From Lumbricus terrestris (taxonomy: Eukaryota; Annelida; Clitellata; Crassiclitellata; Lumbricidae): 64,000 bases of DNA. The stretch lies in NCBI GenBank assembly GCA_949752735.1, contig OX457042.1:31782094-31846093 (forward strand). The letters run 5' to 3'. Below the pieces are notes generated by a model. That model did no database searches and had not been told where the DNA came from. It saw only the letters and a program-made list of their open reading frames with translations. The translations under genes and the position numbers were made by a program. Shown here one piece after another: positions 49,305 through 59,739 of this stretch; position 1 is the first letter of the stretch, and each line of letters starts with the position of its first letter.

Positions 49305-49640
49305 GTAATTATTGTAATCGTACATATAGCGCCCCTTCAAGAGAACTCCTCAGAGGCGCTCCCGACCTGACACCAAACCACAATCAAAGAGAATGGTTTT
49401 CAAATGCTTGCGGAAAAGGGGCAAAGAAAGACAAAGAAGTTCATTACGGAGACTAATAGGTAACTTATTCCAGAAAGACGGACCGACCATAGAAAGACGG
49501 TTAGGGCGCAGATTATGCGTCGTGAGGGTCGGAAGCCACGGCAGAGGGGTGGATCGGAGTGTGCCTGAGACAATACGCATCGACGCGTTCAGCTTCACAT
49601 TCACCAGATGCTCTAGGCAAACCACTCAATTGGCACCTTC
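49305..49640 (-). mobile_element. LINE 3' end with RT C-terminus, reverse
   Basis: The minus strand encodes KLNASMRIVSGTLRSTPLPW, then LPTL, and MVGPSFWNKLPISLRNE: the conserved C-terminal region of CR1/L2-type reverse transcriptases. The tail GAGCGCCTCTGAGGAG, then GGGGCGCTATATG, follows. Truncated on the 5' side. Confidence 0.8.
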
Positions 49641-50619
49641 AGATTATCACTCAATTTTCAGCTCACTTCAGAATACAAAGATGAGTAAGGCATAGTTTTG
49701 AATACGCTCAACTGAGTAATTTATCATAGTTTTTTGTGTTAGTACTATGAACGCTGGATAATATTCAATTTTGTGGAAAATAGCTAAAAGTGAAAAACTA
49801 TAAACATATTTTTTTGTGGAAATGGCGCTCCCTAGAAAGTGGAGCCCCAGGCAATACCATGTTTATTGATATAATTGAGAAGACCATGTTTATTGATACA
49901 CATCACTAGCAGATTTTAACAAAGTCTTTTGTTTCTTTCGTTAATTTTAAATCACAGTCGTACACATTCAAATTTCCAAATCGTGGACAGCTGTGCCATC
50001 TCTACTTTTGTTCGCAACCTGGACAATGGACATCATAATTCATGAATATAGAGAGCAATTAACAATGAATAATAGAAACCCTTTGTATATATATAAAATG
50101 TCAACCTCAAAATGTCAGCCATACCTAAACCACTTAACATCTAAACTACTTTGATACTAATCAAACCCGAGAATACATGTCAATGATAGAACTATTTCAT
50201 AACGAGACACACACAGTATAACAAAAACCTGAACAGACCTAAATAATCGTTAAATAATAATGCAGTTTGACAATTAATTGGGTTTTTCTACCTGGAGGAA
50301 ACCCCTTTAGGGTTGAGAGTTGTCCAGGCTAGGGATTCTGCACCCACATCTTCTACATACATTTGAAAATGCTTCATTTCTGCGTGGGTTGGTCAGGAAG
50401 CGCCTCTGAGTAGTCCTCTTTTCGAGGTGCCTTACATATTCATCATACAATAACAGATTGACAACAGGGAAAAGTCACATGACATACCCAGATTATAAAT
50501 ATCAGTTGCACACAAAACACCTAAATTTGAACACACAGTGCAGATGGTGAAGAGTAAACCCCATCAGCATGAACCCCATTACAACCAATATTTCCATATT
50601 GGACCCATACATAGTCCAC

Positions 50620-51175
50620 ATCGGTTCCCGCCTAATAGACCATGCATAGGTTCCCATCTAATAGCCATGCATGGGTTCCCACCTAATAGCCATGCATAGG
50701 TTCCCATCTAATAGCCATGGACGGTTTCCCACCAAATGCCATGCATGGGTTCCAATTTAATGCCCTTGCATGAGTTCCCATCTAATAGCCATGCATAGGT
50801 TCCCACCTAATGCCATGCATGGGTTCCCGTCTAATAGCCATGCATAAGTTCCCATCCAATAGCCATGCATGGGTTCCCATCCAATAGCCATGCATGGGTT
50901 CCCATCCAACAGCCATGCATGGGTTCCCATCTAATAGCTATGCATGGGTTCCAATCTAATACCCATTCATGGTTTCCCACCAAATGCCATGTGTGGGTTC
51001 CCACCTAATAGCCATGCATGGGTTCCCATCCAATAGCCATACAAGGGTTCCCAAATAATACCCATGCACAGGTTACAATTTAATGCCCGTGCACGGGTTA
51101 CAATTTAATGCCCGTGCATGGGTTCCCATCTAATACCCATGCATGGGTTCCCATCTAATACCCATGCAGTATTCA
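50620..51175. repeat. 26-bp minisatellite, about 22 copies
   Basis: Units of the type GCCATGCATGGGTTCCCATC and TAATA, with single-base variants. Intergenic. Confidence 0.93.
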
Positions 51176-51645
51176 TGCAGGCAATGCGTGAGTACTGAGC
51201 CACAGCTCCTTTGCTCACAAACTGCCACTCCGTTTTTCACAGATCATTGAAGTAAGTACAATTAAATCATAATGCTCACGTTAGCCAAGACAATCATAAA
51301 ACAGTTTCCAGTCCAAATAGGATGCACTGTGTGTTCGGAAACTTTACATTCCTTTTCATAACCATCTCTTATTAGTTATTGTGAAATATGTTATAAACAC
51401 AGATGAAAAATGTTGAGCAAGATGACGTGACACGTTTCTGCTAATGTTGAGATTCAAGAACAGAATCAAGCAAAAAACCGAGTTTCTTAATTATGGCTAA
51501 AAAAATTGCAAATAGTGAAAATTGGAAACCTAAAGAATCGACTAAATGATTAAGACACAATGGGCACATGTAAAATTAGATACAGCTGCTTTGCAAGGCG
51601 CCATTGTTACGGCACCATATAAATTGTCGCAATTATGACTACTAC

Positions 51646-51696
<51 letters not shown>

Positions 51697-52185
51697 CAAA
51701 CCATGCAAAATTGCAAATGAATCACCAGTACCATCATGTTCCAGTAAAATAAAAATGACGATAACAATACTAGAAATAGCCATTCGTAGTGTCATTAATA
51801 GTTCCCTGACAATGTTCTCTACTCCTGTCAGATTACACTTGCCCTTGCACGTAAAACATAGCAACAACAAAACAATACTGATTTTTAAATTATAATCGTA
51901 TAAAAACTAAAACAAGTCATACAACGTACTTATGTCACATCACTGGCAAACGGTGATAACAAAACAACTCTCCAAACAAAACAAAGTACCACAATATTTA
52001 ACGTCACAGAACCTCCAAAACTCTAATAATTAGAGACAGCCAGGCAAAAAAGGGCGATTCTACATTAAAGAAATCAGAGGAATTTACAGGCATTCCCACG
52101 GTCAACCACAAACAACCACAGCAATGAGGAAAAAACTCTTCCATTCTTCCATGAAGACCAACAAGTACTGAGACAGGAATTGGGG
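51176..52185. other. Intergenic, no recognised gene
   Basis: AT-rich sequence with an ATT microsatellite at 51642-51692. The 83-codon frame at 52703-52954 nearby has no recognisable domain. Confidence 0.5.
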
Positions 52186-52189
52186 GTCT

Positions 52190-52432
52190 GGCAGCACACT
52201 AGCTAACACACTCACATGGAGATCAGCGGATTCGAGTTCATGCCTTGTAGGGCAGACGTGCTTTGTAGGCCGCTATTAGCGCCGTTTATTGCAGGCTGCC
52301 TGTTCTGTTAGTAGTTAAAATTTGTCTTCTGTCATTTGCGCTCTATGAATCGTTTCAATTGCATAACAGTACACTGTAAATGGTTGCGGTCTGTCAACCG
52401 GATTGTTCAATAAAGAATATTACGATTAAAGG
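52190..52432 (+). mobile_element. tRNA-derived SINE, family 2
   Basis: GGATTCGAGTTCATGCC (B box), GCCGCTATTAGCGCCGTTTA, CTGTTCTGTTAGTAGTTAAA and the end CAACCGGATTGTTCAATAAA match the copies at 20735 and 27519. Confidence 0.7.
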
Positions 52433-53446
52433 TTGTCACTAGACAGAAGCCACAGAACACACTAAATAAAATGAACCACACTCTTGATTAAGCGAATATA
52501 CTGAGCTTAAATTATCGGGAGCACTTTAGCGATTCGGAGTTAATACATCAGGGTGTGAGTGTATTCCCGTAGTTCAGTGCCCTTGTGATCTGCATCCCAG
52601 GCCGCACTATTTGTAACTCACTGATAAAGATGACACTTTGCAGACAAAAACTTCTGGCTAACTCTCATTTTTATGCTTATTATTTAACTCTATTGTCGTT
52701 GATTGCTGTTTGCCACTCAAGTTTTAATAGACAAAGAATACTCCCATCCTAACACAGCAGAGTTGACACTGTTCTTAGCAGTGAAGAAAGACCAGTACGT
52801 TCCACATCCCCATACATTAGCATTCCCATACAAAACCTTACCCGATAAATATCTTAAGAAGCACGTACATCTGATCTGTGAGGCAATCCAAAGATCTGTG
52901 GGACAGCTAGCTATCTCACAACACTTGCTGAAGTTCTTAAAAGTTATTATTTAAACAATAAACACTACCAATTTACATATACAAGACATTTAGTGAATAG
53001 AAAGAATTAAAAATTTGAAGTACTTGTCTGCTCATCTTGACAGGTTCAAAATCAATCTCTTGAATGGTCAATAAAGAGCTTGGGAGGGGTTTAGGGGAGG
53101 GGTTTAGAGGGAAGGGGTTTAGAGTAATGGTAAACACACTGGGGGCACGAAGAGTGATACTGATGGGGATTGCTTCCCGCTGCCCTCCCAAAGGTCCACT
53201 CCACCTTCCATTCAGCAGATGGCGTGGGTAAATTGAACAGTAGGACACAATGGATGCCAAAAGTTAGATTCAACTCCTGCAATAACTTGTTCATACGATA
53301 ATAATCATTGTAATCATACCAGTTTGAAATTAGTTATTATTATTATTATTATTATTACAACAAAACTTCTACATTACAGTAACTGAACGACTTAAGAATT
53401 ACGTCGTCATGAGCATTAAAAATCAGCTGAGCATTAAGAGAGAATT

Positions 53447-53636
53447 TTATCGACGACACTGGTAGACAAGGAACGCCTGATGCCTTTCAGAATTGAATTC
53501 TCGCAGCTGAGCGATGTTCGCCTCTCTTTCACGTCGTTCTTCGCTGATGACCGCACGCGATTGACCAGAGCGAGGCTCTTGAACCAAGTCCACGGACCAT
53601 CGCTCGTCGCTTCGTGGAGATGACTGACCAGTAATT
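53447..53636 (-). CDS. Candidate terminal coding exon, gene unknown
   Basis: Minus strand: a good acceptor (CTGCTTTTCATTCAG) precedes one base plus 62 codons and TAA. The frame reads ITGQSSPRSDERWSVDLVQE, then a charged helical stretch SEERREREANIAQLREF, then HQAFLVYQCRR. The base composition is exon-like. It could be a last exon of another minus-strand gene, or an alternative 3' exon of the HDAC11-like gene 0.9 kb upstream, which would need an upstream exon ending with two bases of a codon. No family is recognised. An overlapping frame (ending STSVVDKILS) is also open, so the frame choice is tentative. Confidence 0.35.
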
Positions 53637-53699
53637 CTGAATGAAAAGCAGACAGAAATAAACCTAGGTACACCCCAATATAATTGCTGTTATTCATTC

Positions 53700-53880
53700 A
53701 GGCATTCAATAAATGCATTTATATAGCGCCTCTTCAAGGGGCTGCTCAGTGGTGCACCCAACCACAGTGCAGCCAAACAAAACTGCCTTAAGATGAGAGA
53801 GGAAAGCCTTAGAAGAACTTTTAGAAAGGGTCGACGTGTCCAAGGAAGAATGTTACAGGTTGAGGGTCCTACCACCGAAA
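53700..53880 (-). mobile_element. LINE 3' end fragment, reverse
   Basis: TTTATATAGCGCCTCTTCAA is the reversed tail. The minus strand encodes VGPSTCNILPWTRRPFLKVL, a diverged RT C-terminus. Confidence 0.65.
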
Positions 53881-54218
53881 AATCACGGTTCTGCTATTAC
53901 CGCCACATCGTAATCGTCACCTCACATGTTCCACTTCTGCCCTAAAAGAAGCGTTCTCCATTTCATCACGATCAGCACAACAGAAAATGAAAGACTGCTA
54001 TCATAACACAAACAATACAACATCATTCCTTCATTCCAAGAATTTATACAGCACCTTCCCAGTAGACCTATTCAGAGGTGCTCTGCTCCAGCCCAGCCAA
54101 GAAATTAAGACTTGAGCGACTTATAAAAATGCAGGCTGGCTTAGCCTAGGCATCACTCACTAGACTAATGGGAGGCCAATTATCATCAAAAGCTTAATAA
54201 CAGCGCGTAGTAACTTCT

Positions 54219-54430
54219 GGGGTGTGGTGGTGTAGTGGGTATGTTCGTTGCCCTGCAGCCGGAGGGTTGCAGATTCGAGTCCACCTCAAGCCACCTCGTA
54301 GCAACCTTGATCAAGAAGTCCTTCACTCGCAACGGTTCAGTGCTTCGGCGTGAAACCCCGATTCAGTTTCCGCACTATAGTCGGGAGCGCTTCTGAGAAG
54401 AAACCTTGAAGGGGTGCTATAACAAGTACA
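54219..54430 (+). mobile_element. tRNA-derived SINE, family 1
   Basis: GGGGTGTGGTGGTGTAGTGG head, AGATTCGAGTCCACC B box, AAGTCCTTCACTCGCAACGG body, and GTCGGGAGCGCTTCTGAG, then GGGGTGCTATAACAAG tail. Confidence 0.8.
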
Positions 54431-54497
54431 CATAAAAACAAACTCAAAAGAAAACATACAACAATCACAAACACAACCATCAGCATTACTGTCATGG

Positions 54498-54749
54498 TCA
54501 CCACAAACACTTTAAAAGTCTAAACGACCAACCAGATCCCATGCTGGATCTTTTTGGCACAGCATTCTTCGCGGCAGAAGTATTTCCAGGTGGAACGGAC
54601 GAGATCAGTCCCATCCGATGCAGGTTCAAGATCGAGTCAGCGGTGACGCGTGCCGCCATCTGGTGATATCCTCCTCCAGTCAGCATCACGATGGGAATGC
54701 CACGAGATCGCACTTTGACGAAAACGATCTGGTCCCGTTCGATTATACC
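54498..54749 (-). CDS. HDAC11-like: HDAC11-like terminal exon
   Basis: The exon encodes GIIERDQIVFVKVRSRGIPI, then VMLTGGGYHQMAARVTADSI and LNLHRMGLI, then a 33-residue C-tail ending KCLW. The Tyr of GGGY is the catalytic residue. The acceptor is TTTCATGTGCAG. The tail is not conserved with vertebrate HDAC11. Confidence 0.92.
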   Translation of the reverse strand, partial: GIIERDQIVFVKVRSRGIPIVMLTGGGYHQMAARVTADSILNLHRMGLISSVPPGNTSAAKNAVPKRSSMGSGWSFRLLKCLW

Positions 54750-57700
54750 CTGCACATGAAACACTGTTTACTGAATTCTTTCCAGGGCTGTTTTTAAAGA
54801 ATTTTTAGAACTGCACATCCTCTTCTCTCCTTTCTCATCCCCCATGGTAAATTACTCCCAGTCTGTGGAAAATGACCTATTTTTAATAGTTTTAACTGCA
54901 CGGAACGTGACGGAAGTGCTTCTACAACTGCACGAATCCATTTAGAACTGCACATTTTGTGTAGAACTGCACGTAAAAAAAACACACGATCGTAATCGCA
55001 ATAATTAATTTATATAGCACCACTCCAAGAGAAACTCCTCTTCAGCACCAAATCACATTCGAAGACAATGGCTTTCGAACGCTTGCAGATAAGGGGCTAA
55101 GAAAGACCAAGTAGTTTGTTATGGAGACTGCTAGCCTTTCTTTTCGGATGATACATAGCTACGAACAACACAGTACGCCGATTACTCTGTTGGTTAATTC
55201 CTTAATTAATTCTGAGCTGCATTGTTAAAGGTTTAATGGGAATTAACAGGAAGTTTGCAGGCAGATGATCAACTATCTGGCATCACATCTTTGCATCTAG
55301 CTTGCCCTGCATACGCTAAAAACCGCACCTGCTCAGTGCACATTTTGACTCGTGTTGTACAGCAGTGTTGGGATCTTTGGGCATTCTCAGCACTCATGGC
55401 ACTGTTGGGCTCCTTCGAATATCAAACCTGTACAATTTACTACCCAGTTTTTCATCTTCCATCAGTTTATCGATATAAGTCGGATTCTAAACTTAAGACT
55501 TATCTACATCAAGTTACTCAGCCACCGTAGTACAAATTCTGCTTTTGTTTTTCAATGGACATCTCCATTGCATTATGAATGCTAAATGCAGTTTAAAGAC
55601 ACGACCATTGACCAGGAAATATAGAAGCAATTGGATAGGCAGAAAATACAACAGTTATACATAATGCAATGTAATGTGATTTTCAATTTATAAAGCACCT
55701 CTGGTTGAGTGATCGATCAGTGGCAAGTACCCCTAGAGAAGAAACAGGTCTTCTGGACAGACAGACAGATAGACAGACAGACAGAGAGGTAGGACAGACC
55801 TAGAAAGAGTGGAAATACGTCAAGTTGTGAAGAGGGCATTCTAGAAGCAAGGCATATTGGTGGAAAATAGTCTAGTTTCGACCAAAGGTACTTGTTTGTG
55901 GGAAAAAGAAATCATAACAGTTCGGAGAGTGGAGAAGTTGGAGAGAAGCTGTGGGAAATGAGGAGAGCAATCAATTCTTTTTACATATTTCCATGCAAAC
56001 CAGGCTTGAAATTAGGACCCCAACAGGAAGAATGTGAGCTATAAGTGGAAGCCAATTCGTATCGACGTTTTAATCATCATGCAGCAGAAAATGGTGCCGG
56101 AAGTTGATATCAAAGCTAGGTGGACAGCAATAGGCATGACAATTTCACACGATTTACAACTGCGACTTGAACCTGACTTGGAAAGTCGCCACTTAGCCAT
56201 GTACCATTGTACCTACCTCCGGACTGATAAACATTCCTCCAGTGTGGTCACCAAGCAACACGTCTGAGGCTGCATTGTACATCACAAGGTCCGGTTCAAA
56301 TTCGTTGAGCGCTTCATTCAAACTCCTGTTTTAATCAGAAACAAAGAAGACCTGTGTGTAGATCAGTGTCTTGTCCAAAACATTAGACCCCAATCAGATC
56401 AACTACAGCACAAAATTTACCTAGAAAGGAGAGTTCTGAGTTGGTGATTCGTATCGTATTGTATATGAGAATTCATAAAGCGCCTCTTAGAATTCTAGCT
56501 ATTCAGAGACACTCTCAGCATGACAGCTACAAAGGAAATAAGAAAGTCTTGAAGAAGCGAAGGGATGAGGAATTGAGGATGACACCCTAATAAGATCTTG
56601 CAACGCATAGAAAAAGAGTGAGGTCATTCCACATTGCGTCTAGTGTTAATGACGTAGACACATAGAAAGTTATTCCAACTTAGCATTTGTCACCATTTCG
56701 AATTAACCGGTTGTTAAGTGCCATGGTGGAGTTCAACATCTTGGCAGACATCTAAAACTTTCCATCCCCAATTTAAGTCTTCTGAGATGAAAATATACAA
56801 AAAGGGCAGAGACGACAATGAGAAAGACAATGGTAGTGATAAGACAATGGTAGTGATGGTAGTGATGACTGACAAAAACAATGGCATAAGCTGTATAACT
56901 TGAGGTGAGAAGAAGCTTGTAGTTTCATGCTACAAATTCACCAAGGATTATTCTGATACAGTCTGCTTCTCTCATTTCATGTAAAACAAAAACTCACTAC
57001 GTCGCAAACAATTCATCTTCATCATACCGTCTGACTAGATGCAAATACTCTTCATCCTCCACTTTTGATCGCATTTCAACTTTGCAACGAATTCCTCCTT
57101 AAAAAAACAAAAAAAGAACAAAAACAGGCATAAAGACAATAAAATGACGATCAATAGGCTCAAAATCATAGATGTAAAAAAAGATGGCAACGGAATAAAA
57201 AAACAATATTCTAAAAAATAAGAAATGAAAAAAACGACACAAAAAAACGGAAACGGAAAATAATTTCAATTTATTACATTTTAAATTGCATCTTAAGGTT
57301 AAAAACTTTGTTTAAGCAATTTTATCTTAATCAGCAAATAACACAACTTTATTTGCAGGTCAAAATTCATTATCAGTGACATTAATCTACAACAGTTGTT
57401 TTTTTCTTATAACTTTGGCTTAATAAGAAATTGAGAAAAATTAAAGGTATTGAAATCTTTTCAATTTTAAACATGAGCCCGCATAAGATCATGCTGAACG
57501 ACATAACGCAAATACGCAATTAAAATTTAATCAGAAGTAAGACTATAGATGTGTACTAAATTATATATTGTACCCAAAATTGTTAATTATATAGGCCTAA
57601 GAAGTTTATAAAAAAAACACAGACGTATTCAAAAGGAAAAAATACTTTTTGCAAAGCCATCATGCGGATAGACATCTCGATTGTATGCGTCCAGGATGAA

Positions 57701-59428
57701 AACTCTCTCGTCATTTAAGAAATCTCGACCCAGACCATTACCCTGCAAAAAAGACGGATCGAGTAAGCCACTAACACCGGACATTTGGATTTTACAGCAA
57801 AACCTTATATTCTACTCAAGGGATATGTATCACCAAGACAAATATAATTGCAGTGCAATCAGATCTGCCAATTCAGGATAATCCTTGTACAACTAGATGT
57901 ACTACATGATGCTTGTTCAATGTTCATGCTATGGAATAAAACAAAGCACCTGGATTTAATGTGACTTGCAATAAGGATATTTTCAAACGGATGAGCAGTT
58001 AACATAGCATTGTGCGGGGCACGGTGTTGTAGTGGTGGCGTCGTTGCCTTGAAGCCGGAAGGTTCGAGGTTCGAATCCACCTTAAGTCGCCGCGTAGGGA
58101 CCTTGGGCAAGTCCTTCACTCGCAATTGCTCAGCGCTTCGGCGTGAAACTCCGCTGCAGTGTCCGCTCTGCAGTCGGGAGCGCCTCTGAGTAGAGAGAGA
58201 GAGAGCTTGAAGGGGCGCCATAACAAGTGCCTATAAAAATAGCTACCTGGCAGTTCTAAACAAGTTCTGAACAATGTGAAACAGTGACTTCGAGAATATT
58301 ACATGAGATACAACTCAGATACATGTAGTGCAGCATCGTGAATTGTTAATGGAAGACTGTTCCAGCATGAAGGTTCAATACACGAGAAGGCATGGAAGGC
58401 CCGCAACGATGTAAACCCTGTTAAGTATACCTGATGCGCAGAGAGGTCGATGATCATGACCTTCTTGACCTCCTTGACCGTTTCAAAGATGACTCGAATC
58501 GCCAGAGTCATATCTGCATAGGGACAGAAGCCACCCCCTTTCGTGGCACAGCAGTGATGAAGGCCCCCTCCGAGATTAATCGCCCAGCCACGATGCAGGG
58601 CAAGTTGGGCAGACTAAACAAACACATCAAGGTGCTTTCATGACTTTTACTGTTTTAATTGTAATTTAATTTCAATTGTACTTATTATGCAGTCGGCAAA
58701 TCTGGAATCTGCATTCCAGATAACTTCTCTAGGGTCTTACACAGAATAGCTCAGCAGCTTGGAACCTGCAATCATTAAAGACTCTCATCTCACACACGTA
58801 TGAGCATACATTTGATAACTTTCACAATGTTTTTATCATAGTGATGACACCAGTGATCTATTTTACAGATGTATGTCAGACAATGGACACTGAAAATAGT
58901 AATCAAAAGTCATGATCCATTTGAATGAACTTACGAAAGTATTCAGTATGGAACAGTATTTAGTAGAAAAGTATTCAGAAGAATAGAACTCGGTGGAGCA
59001 GCAATCAGTAGAACAGAATTGAGTAGAACAGAATTGAGTAGAACAGAATTGAGTAGAAGAATTGAGTAGACTACTACAACCATTACCAACTAGCACAGTA
59101 ACTAGCACACCTGAATGTCAAAACCAGTACATGTCCACTAGATCAGTACATCTAAAATTCTGATTACAATACCTAGCAGACCAGAAAACACCAAACACTA
59201 CTAAAACACTGCTAAAAACTGCTGAAAAAGTATGTCTGAACACTACAAATAATACCGTACTTCATAGAACAGGGTTCGCTATGTCCGAAGTACAGAAAGA
59301 AGAGCAGTACTCACTAGAACCGTGCCACCTGTCTGGAAACGAAACGACCGAAGTACTTTGTTGAGGACGAGGAAATCGGGCAGAAGAATGAATGACGACA
59401 AATTGATTCCGAGAACTTTACCACTCAA
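54498..59428 (-). CDS. HDAC11-like: HDAC11-like deacetylase/deacylase, 5' partial, zinc-site substitution
   Basis: Class IV histone deacetylase family; vertebrate HDAC11 acts mainly as a long-chain fatty-acyl lysine hydrolase. Exons in transcript order: 59428-59315, 58613-58431, 57742-57646, 57097-57028, 56325-56217, 54749-54498, totalling 275 codons including the stop, all in phase. Visible landmarks: FRFQTGGTVL, the active-site HH in GGGLHHCC, GGGFCPYAD, DLSAHQGNG, NRDVYPHDGFAK, YNAASDVLLGDHTGG, and the GGGYHQ tyrosine loop followed by ARVTADSILNL. The N-terminal about 85 residues of HDAC11 were not found before the window end. Vertebrate HDAC11 has DLDAHQ, whose second Asp is a zinc ligand; here it is Ser (codon TCT). 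The other Asp ligand (ASD) and the catalytic Tyr are kept. All exons keep open frames and good splice sites, so it does not look like a decayed pseudogene. Confidence 0.9.
54782..54985. mobile_element. Fragment of the 43383-43853 MITE family
   Basis: CCATTTAGAACTGCACATTT and GTGCTTCTACAACTGCACG are shared with 43383-43853 and 6225-6440. Ends were not found. Intronic in the HDAC11-like gene. Confidence 0.55.
55000..55140 (-). mobile_element. LINE 3' end fragment, reverse
   Basis: TTTATATAGCACCACTCCAA, then CTTTCGAACGCTTGCAGATA, is collinear with 49310-49450, reversed tail plus body. Confidence 0.65.
55141..56216. other. HDAC11-like intron, no exon recognised
   Basis: The interval contains a short GACA repeat (55755-55785) and a possible reversed LINE tail near 55685 (TTTATAAAGCACCTCTGG). 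Nothing coding is supported. Confidence 0.5.
56217..56325 (-). CDS. HDAC11-like: HDAC11-like exon: third metal ligand
   Basis: The exon encodes SLNEALNEFEPDLVMYNAAS, then DVLLGDHTGGMFISPE. The Asp of ASD corresponds to the zinc ligand in YNAGTD of HDAC11. The acceptor is GATTAAAACAG and the donor GGAG|GTAGGT. Confidence 0.93.
56465..56640 (-). mobile_element. LINE 3' end fragment, reverse
   Basis: TTCATAAAGCGCCTCTTAGA, then TTCAGAGACACTCTCAGCA, is a diverged reversed tail. Confidence 0.5.
57028..57097 (-). CDS. HDAC11-like: HDAC11-like exon: IRCKVEM segment
   Basis: The exon encodes GIRCKVEMRSKVEDEEYLHL, then VR and a split Arg, like IRRKVELEWGTEDDEYLDKV in HDAC11. The acceptor is TTTTTTTAAG and the donor GACG|GTATGA. 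It is two residues shorter than the vertebrate segment at the 3' junction. Confidence 0.85.
57646..57742 (-). CDS. HDAC11-like: HDAC11-like exon: GNG...YPHDGFAK
   Basis: The exon encodes GNGLGRDFLNDERVFILDAY, then NRDVYPHDGFAK, matching GNGHERDF...DVYNRHIYPGDRFAK. The acceptor is TTTTTTGCAG and the donor AAAA|GTATTT. Confidence 0.92.
58015..58235 (+). mobile_element. tRNA-derived SINE, family 1, best B box
   Basis: Head GGGGCACGGTGTTGTAGTGG, B box GGTTCGAATCC, body AAGTCCTTCACTCGCAATTG and CTTCGGCGTGAAACTCCG, tail GTCGGGAGCGCCTCTGAG, then GAAGGGGCGCCATAACAAG. It lies in an HDAC11-like intron, antisense to the gene. Confidence 0.85.
58310..58425 (-). mobile_element. LINE RT C-terminal fragment, reverse
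   Basis: The minus strand encodes SLRAFHAFSCIEPSCWNSLP, resembling the AFSVxGPxxWNxLP tail of LINE ORF2. It sits 6 bases from the donor of the exon at 58431. Confidence 0.5.
58431..58613 (-). CDS. HDAC11-like: HDAC11-like exon: active-site His pair and altered zinc motif
   Basis: The exon encodes SAQLALHRGWAINLGGGLHH, then CCATKGGGFCPYADMTLAIR, VIFETVKEVKKVMIIDLSAH and Q. The HH pair is the catalytic charge-relay dyad. The zinc motif DxDxH(Q) reads D-L-S-A-H-Q, with Ser in place of the ligand Asp. The acceptor is TTTGTTTAG and the donor CAG|GTATAC. Confidence 0.92.
58930..59075. repeat. AGTAGAACAGAATTG-type short tandem repeat
   Basis: Degenerate copies of GAGTAGAACAGAATT, resembling the 10-bp-class repeat at 14455-14800. 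Confidence 0.7.
59315..59428 (-). CDS. HDAC11-like: HDAC11-like exon: RTQTGGT region
   Basis: The exon encodes LSGKVLGINLSSFILLPDFL, then VLNKVLRSFRFQTGGTVL, like IFLPNFLVQRKVLRPLRTQTGGT in HDAC11. The acceptor is GCTCATTTCAG and the donor TTCTA|GTGAGT; it is phase 0 on both sides. This is the most 5' exon found. Confidence 0.92.
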
Positions 59429-59479
59429 CTGAAATGAGCAGAAAGAATTCCTTTTGAACTCTACTCCATCTTGTGCATC

Positions 59480-59735
59480 AAAGACCATAAACAGAAAATG
59501 ACTTCTTCTGGAGTTGGAGAGACATTTTCCATTGTGGGTCCAGCCATCTGGAATGGCCACCCATTAGCCCTGCGATTGGTGCTAAGGCCAAAACTCCCCT
59601 GCTTTTTATAAGTCGCTCAGATCCGACTTTTTCTTAGCTGTGGCTGGGCTGGGAGCGCCTCTGAAGATATCTTTTGAAGAGGTCTCTTGAAGAGGTGCTA
59701 TACAAATTCTCGAAATGAATGAATGAACATCAAGC
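59480..59735 (+). mobile_element. LINE 3' end
   Basis: The strand encodes TFSIVGPAIWNGHPLALR, then the tail GCTGGGAGCGCCTCTGAAGA, CTTGAAGAGGTGCTATACAA and AATGAATGAA. It is upstream of, and antisense to, the HDAC11-like exon at 59315. Confidence 0.75.
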
Positions 59736-59739
59736 ACAG

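Noticed and set aside
50620..51175. Regular repeats that resemble a CRISPR array
   Set aside because: Units are contiguous with no unique spacers, in a eukaryotic genome; a minisatellite.
58060..58082. GGTTCGAATCC as part of a functional tRNA gene
   Set aside because: The upstream region does not fold as a tRNA with an anticodon loop, and the sequence continues into a SINE body and LINE tail shared by four copies.
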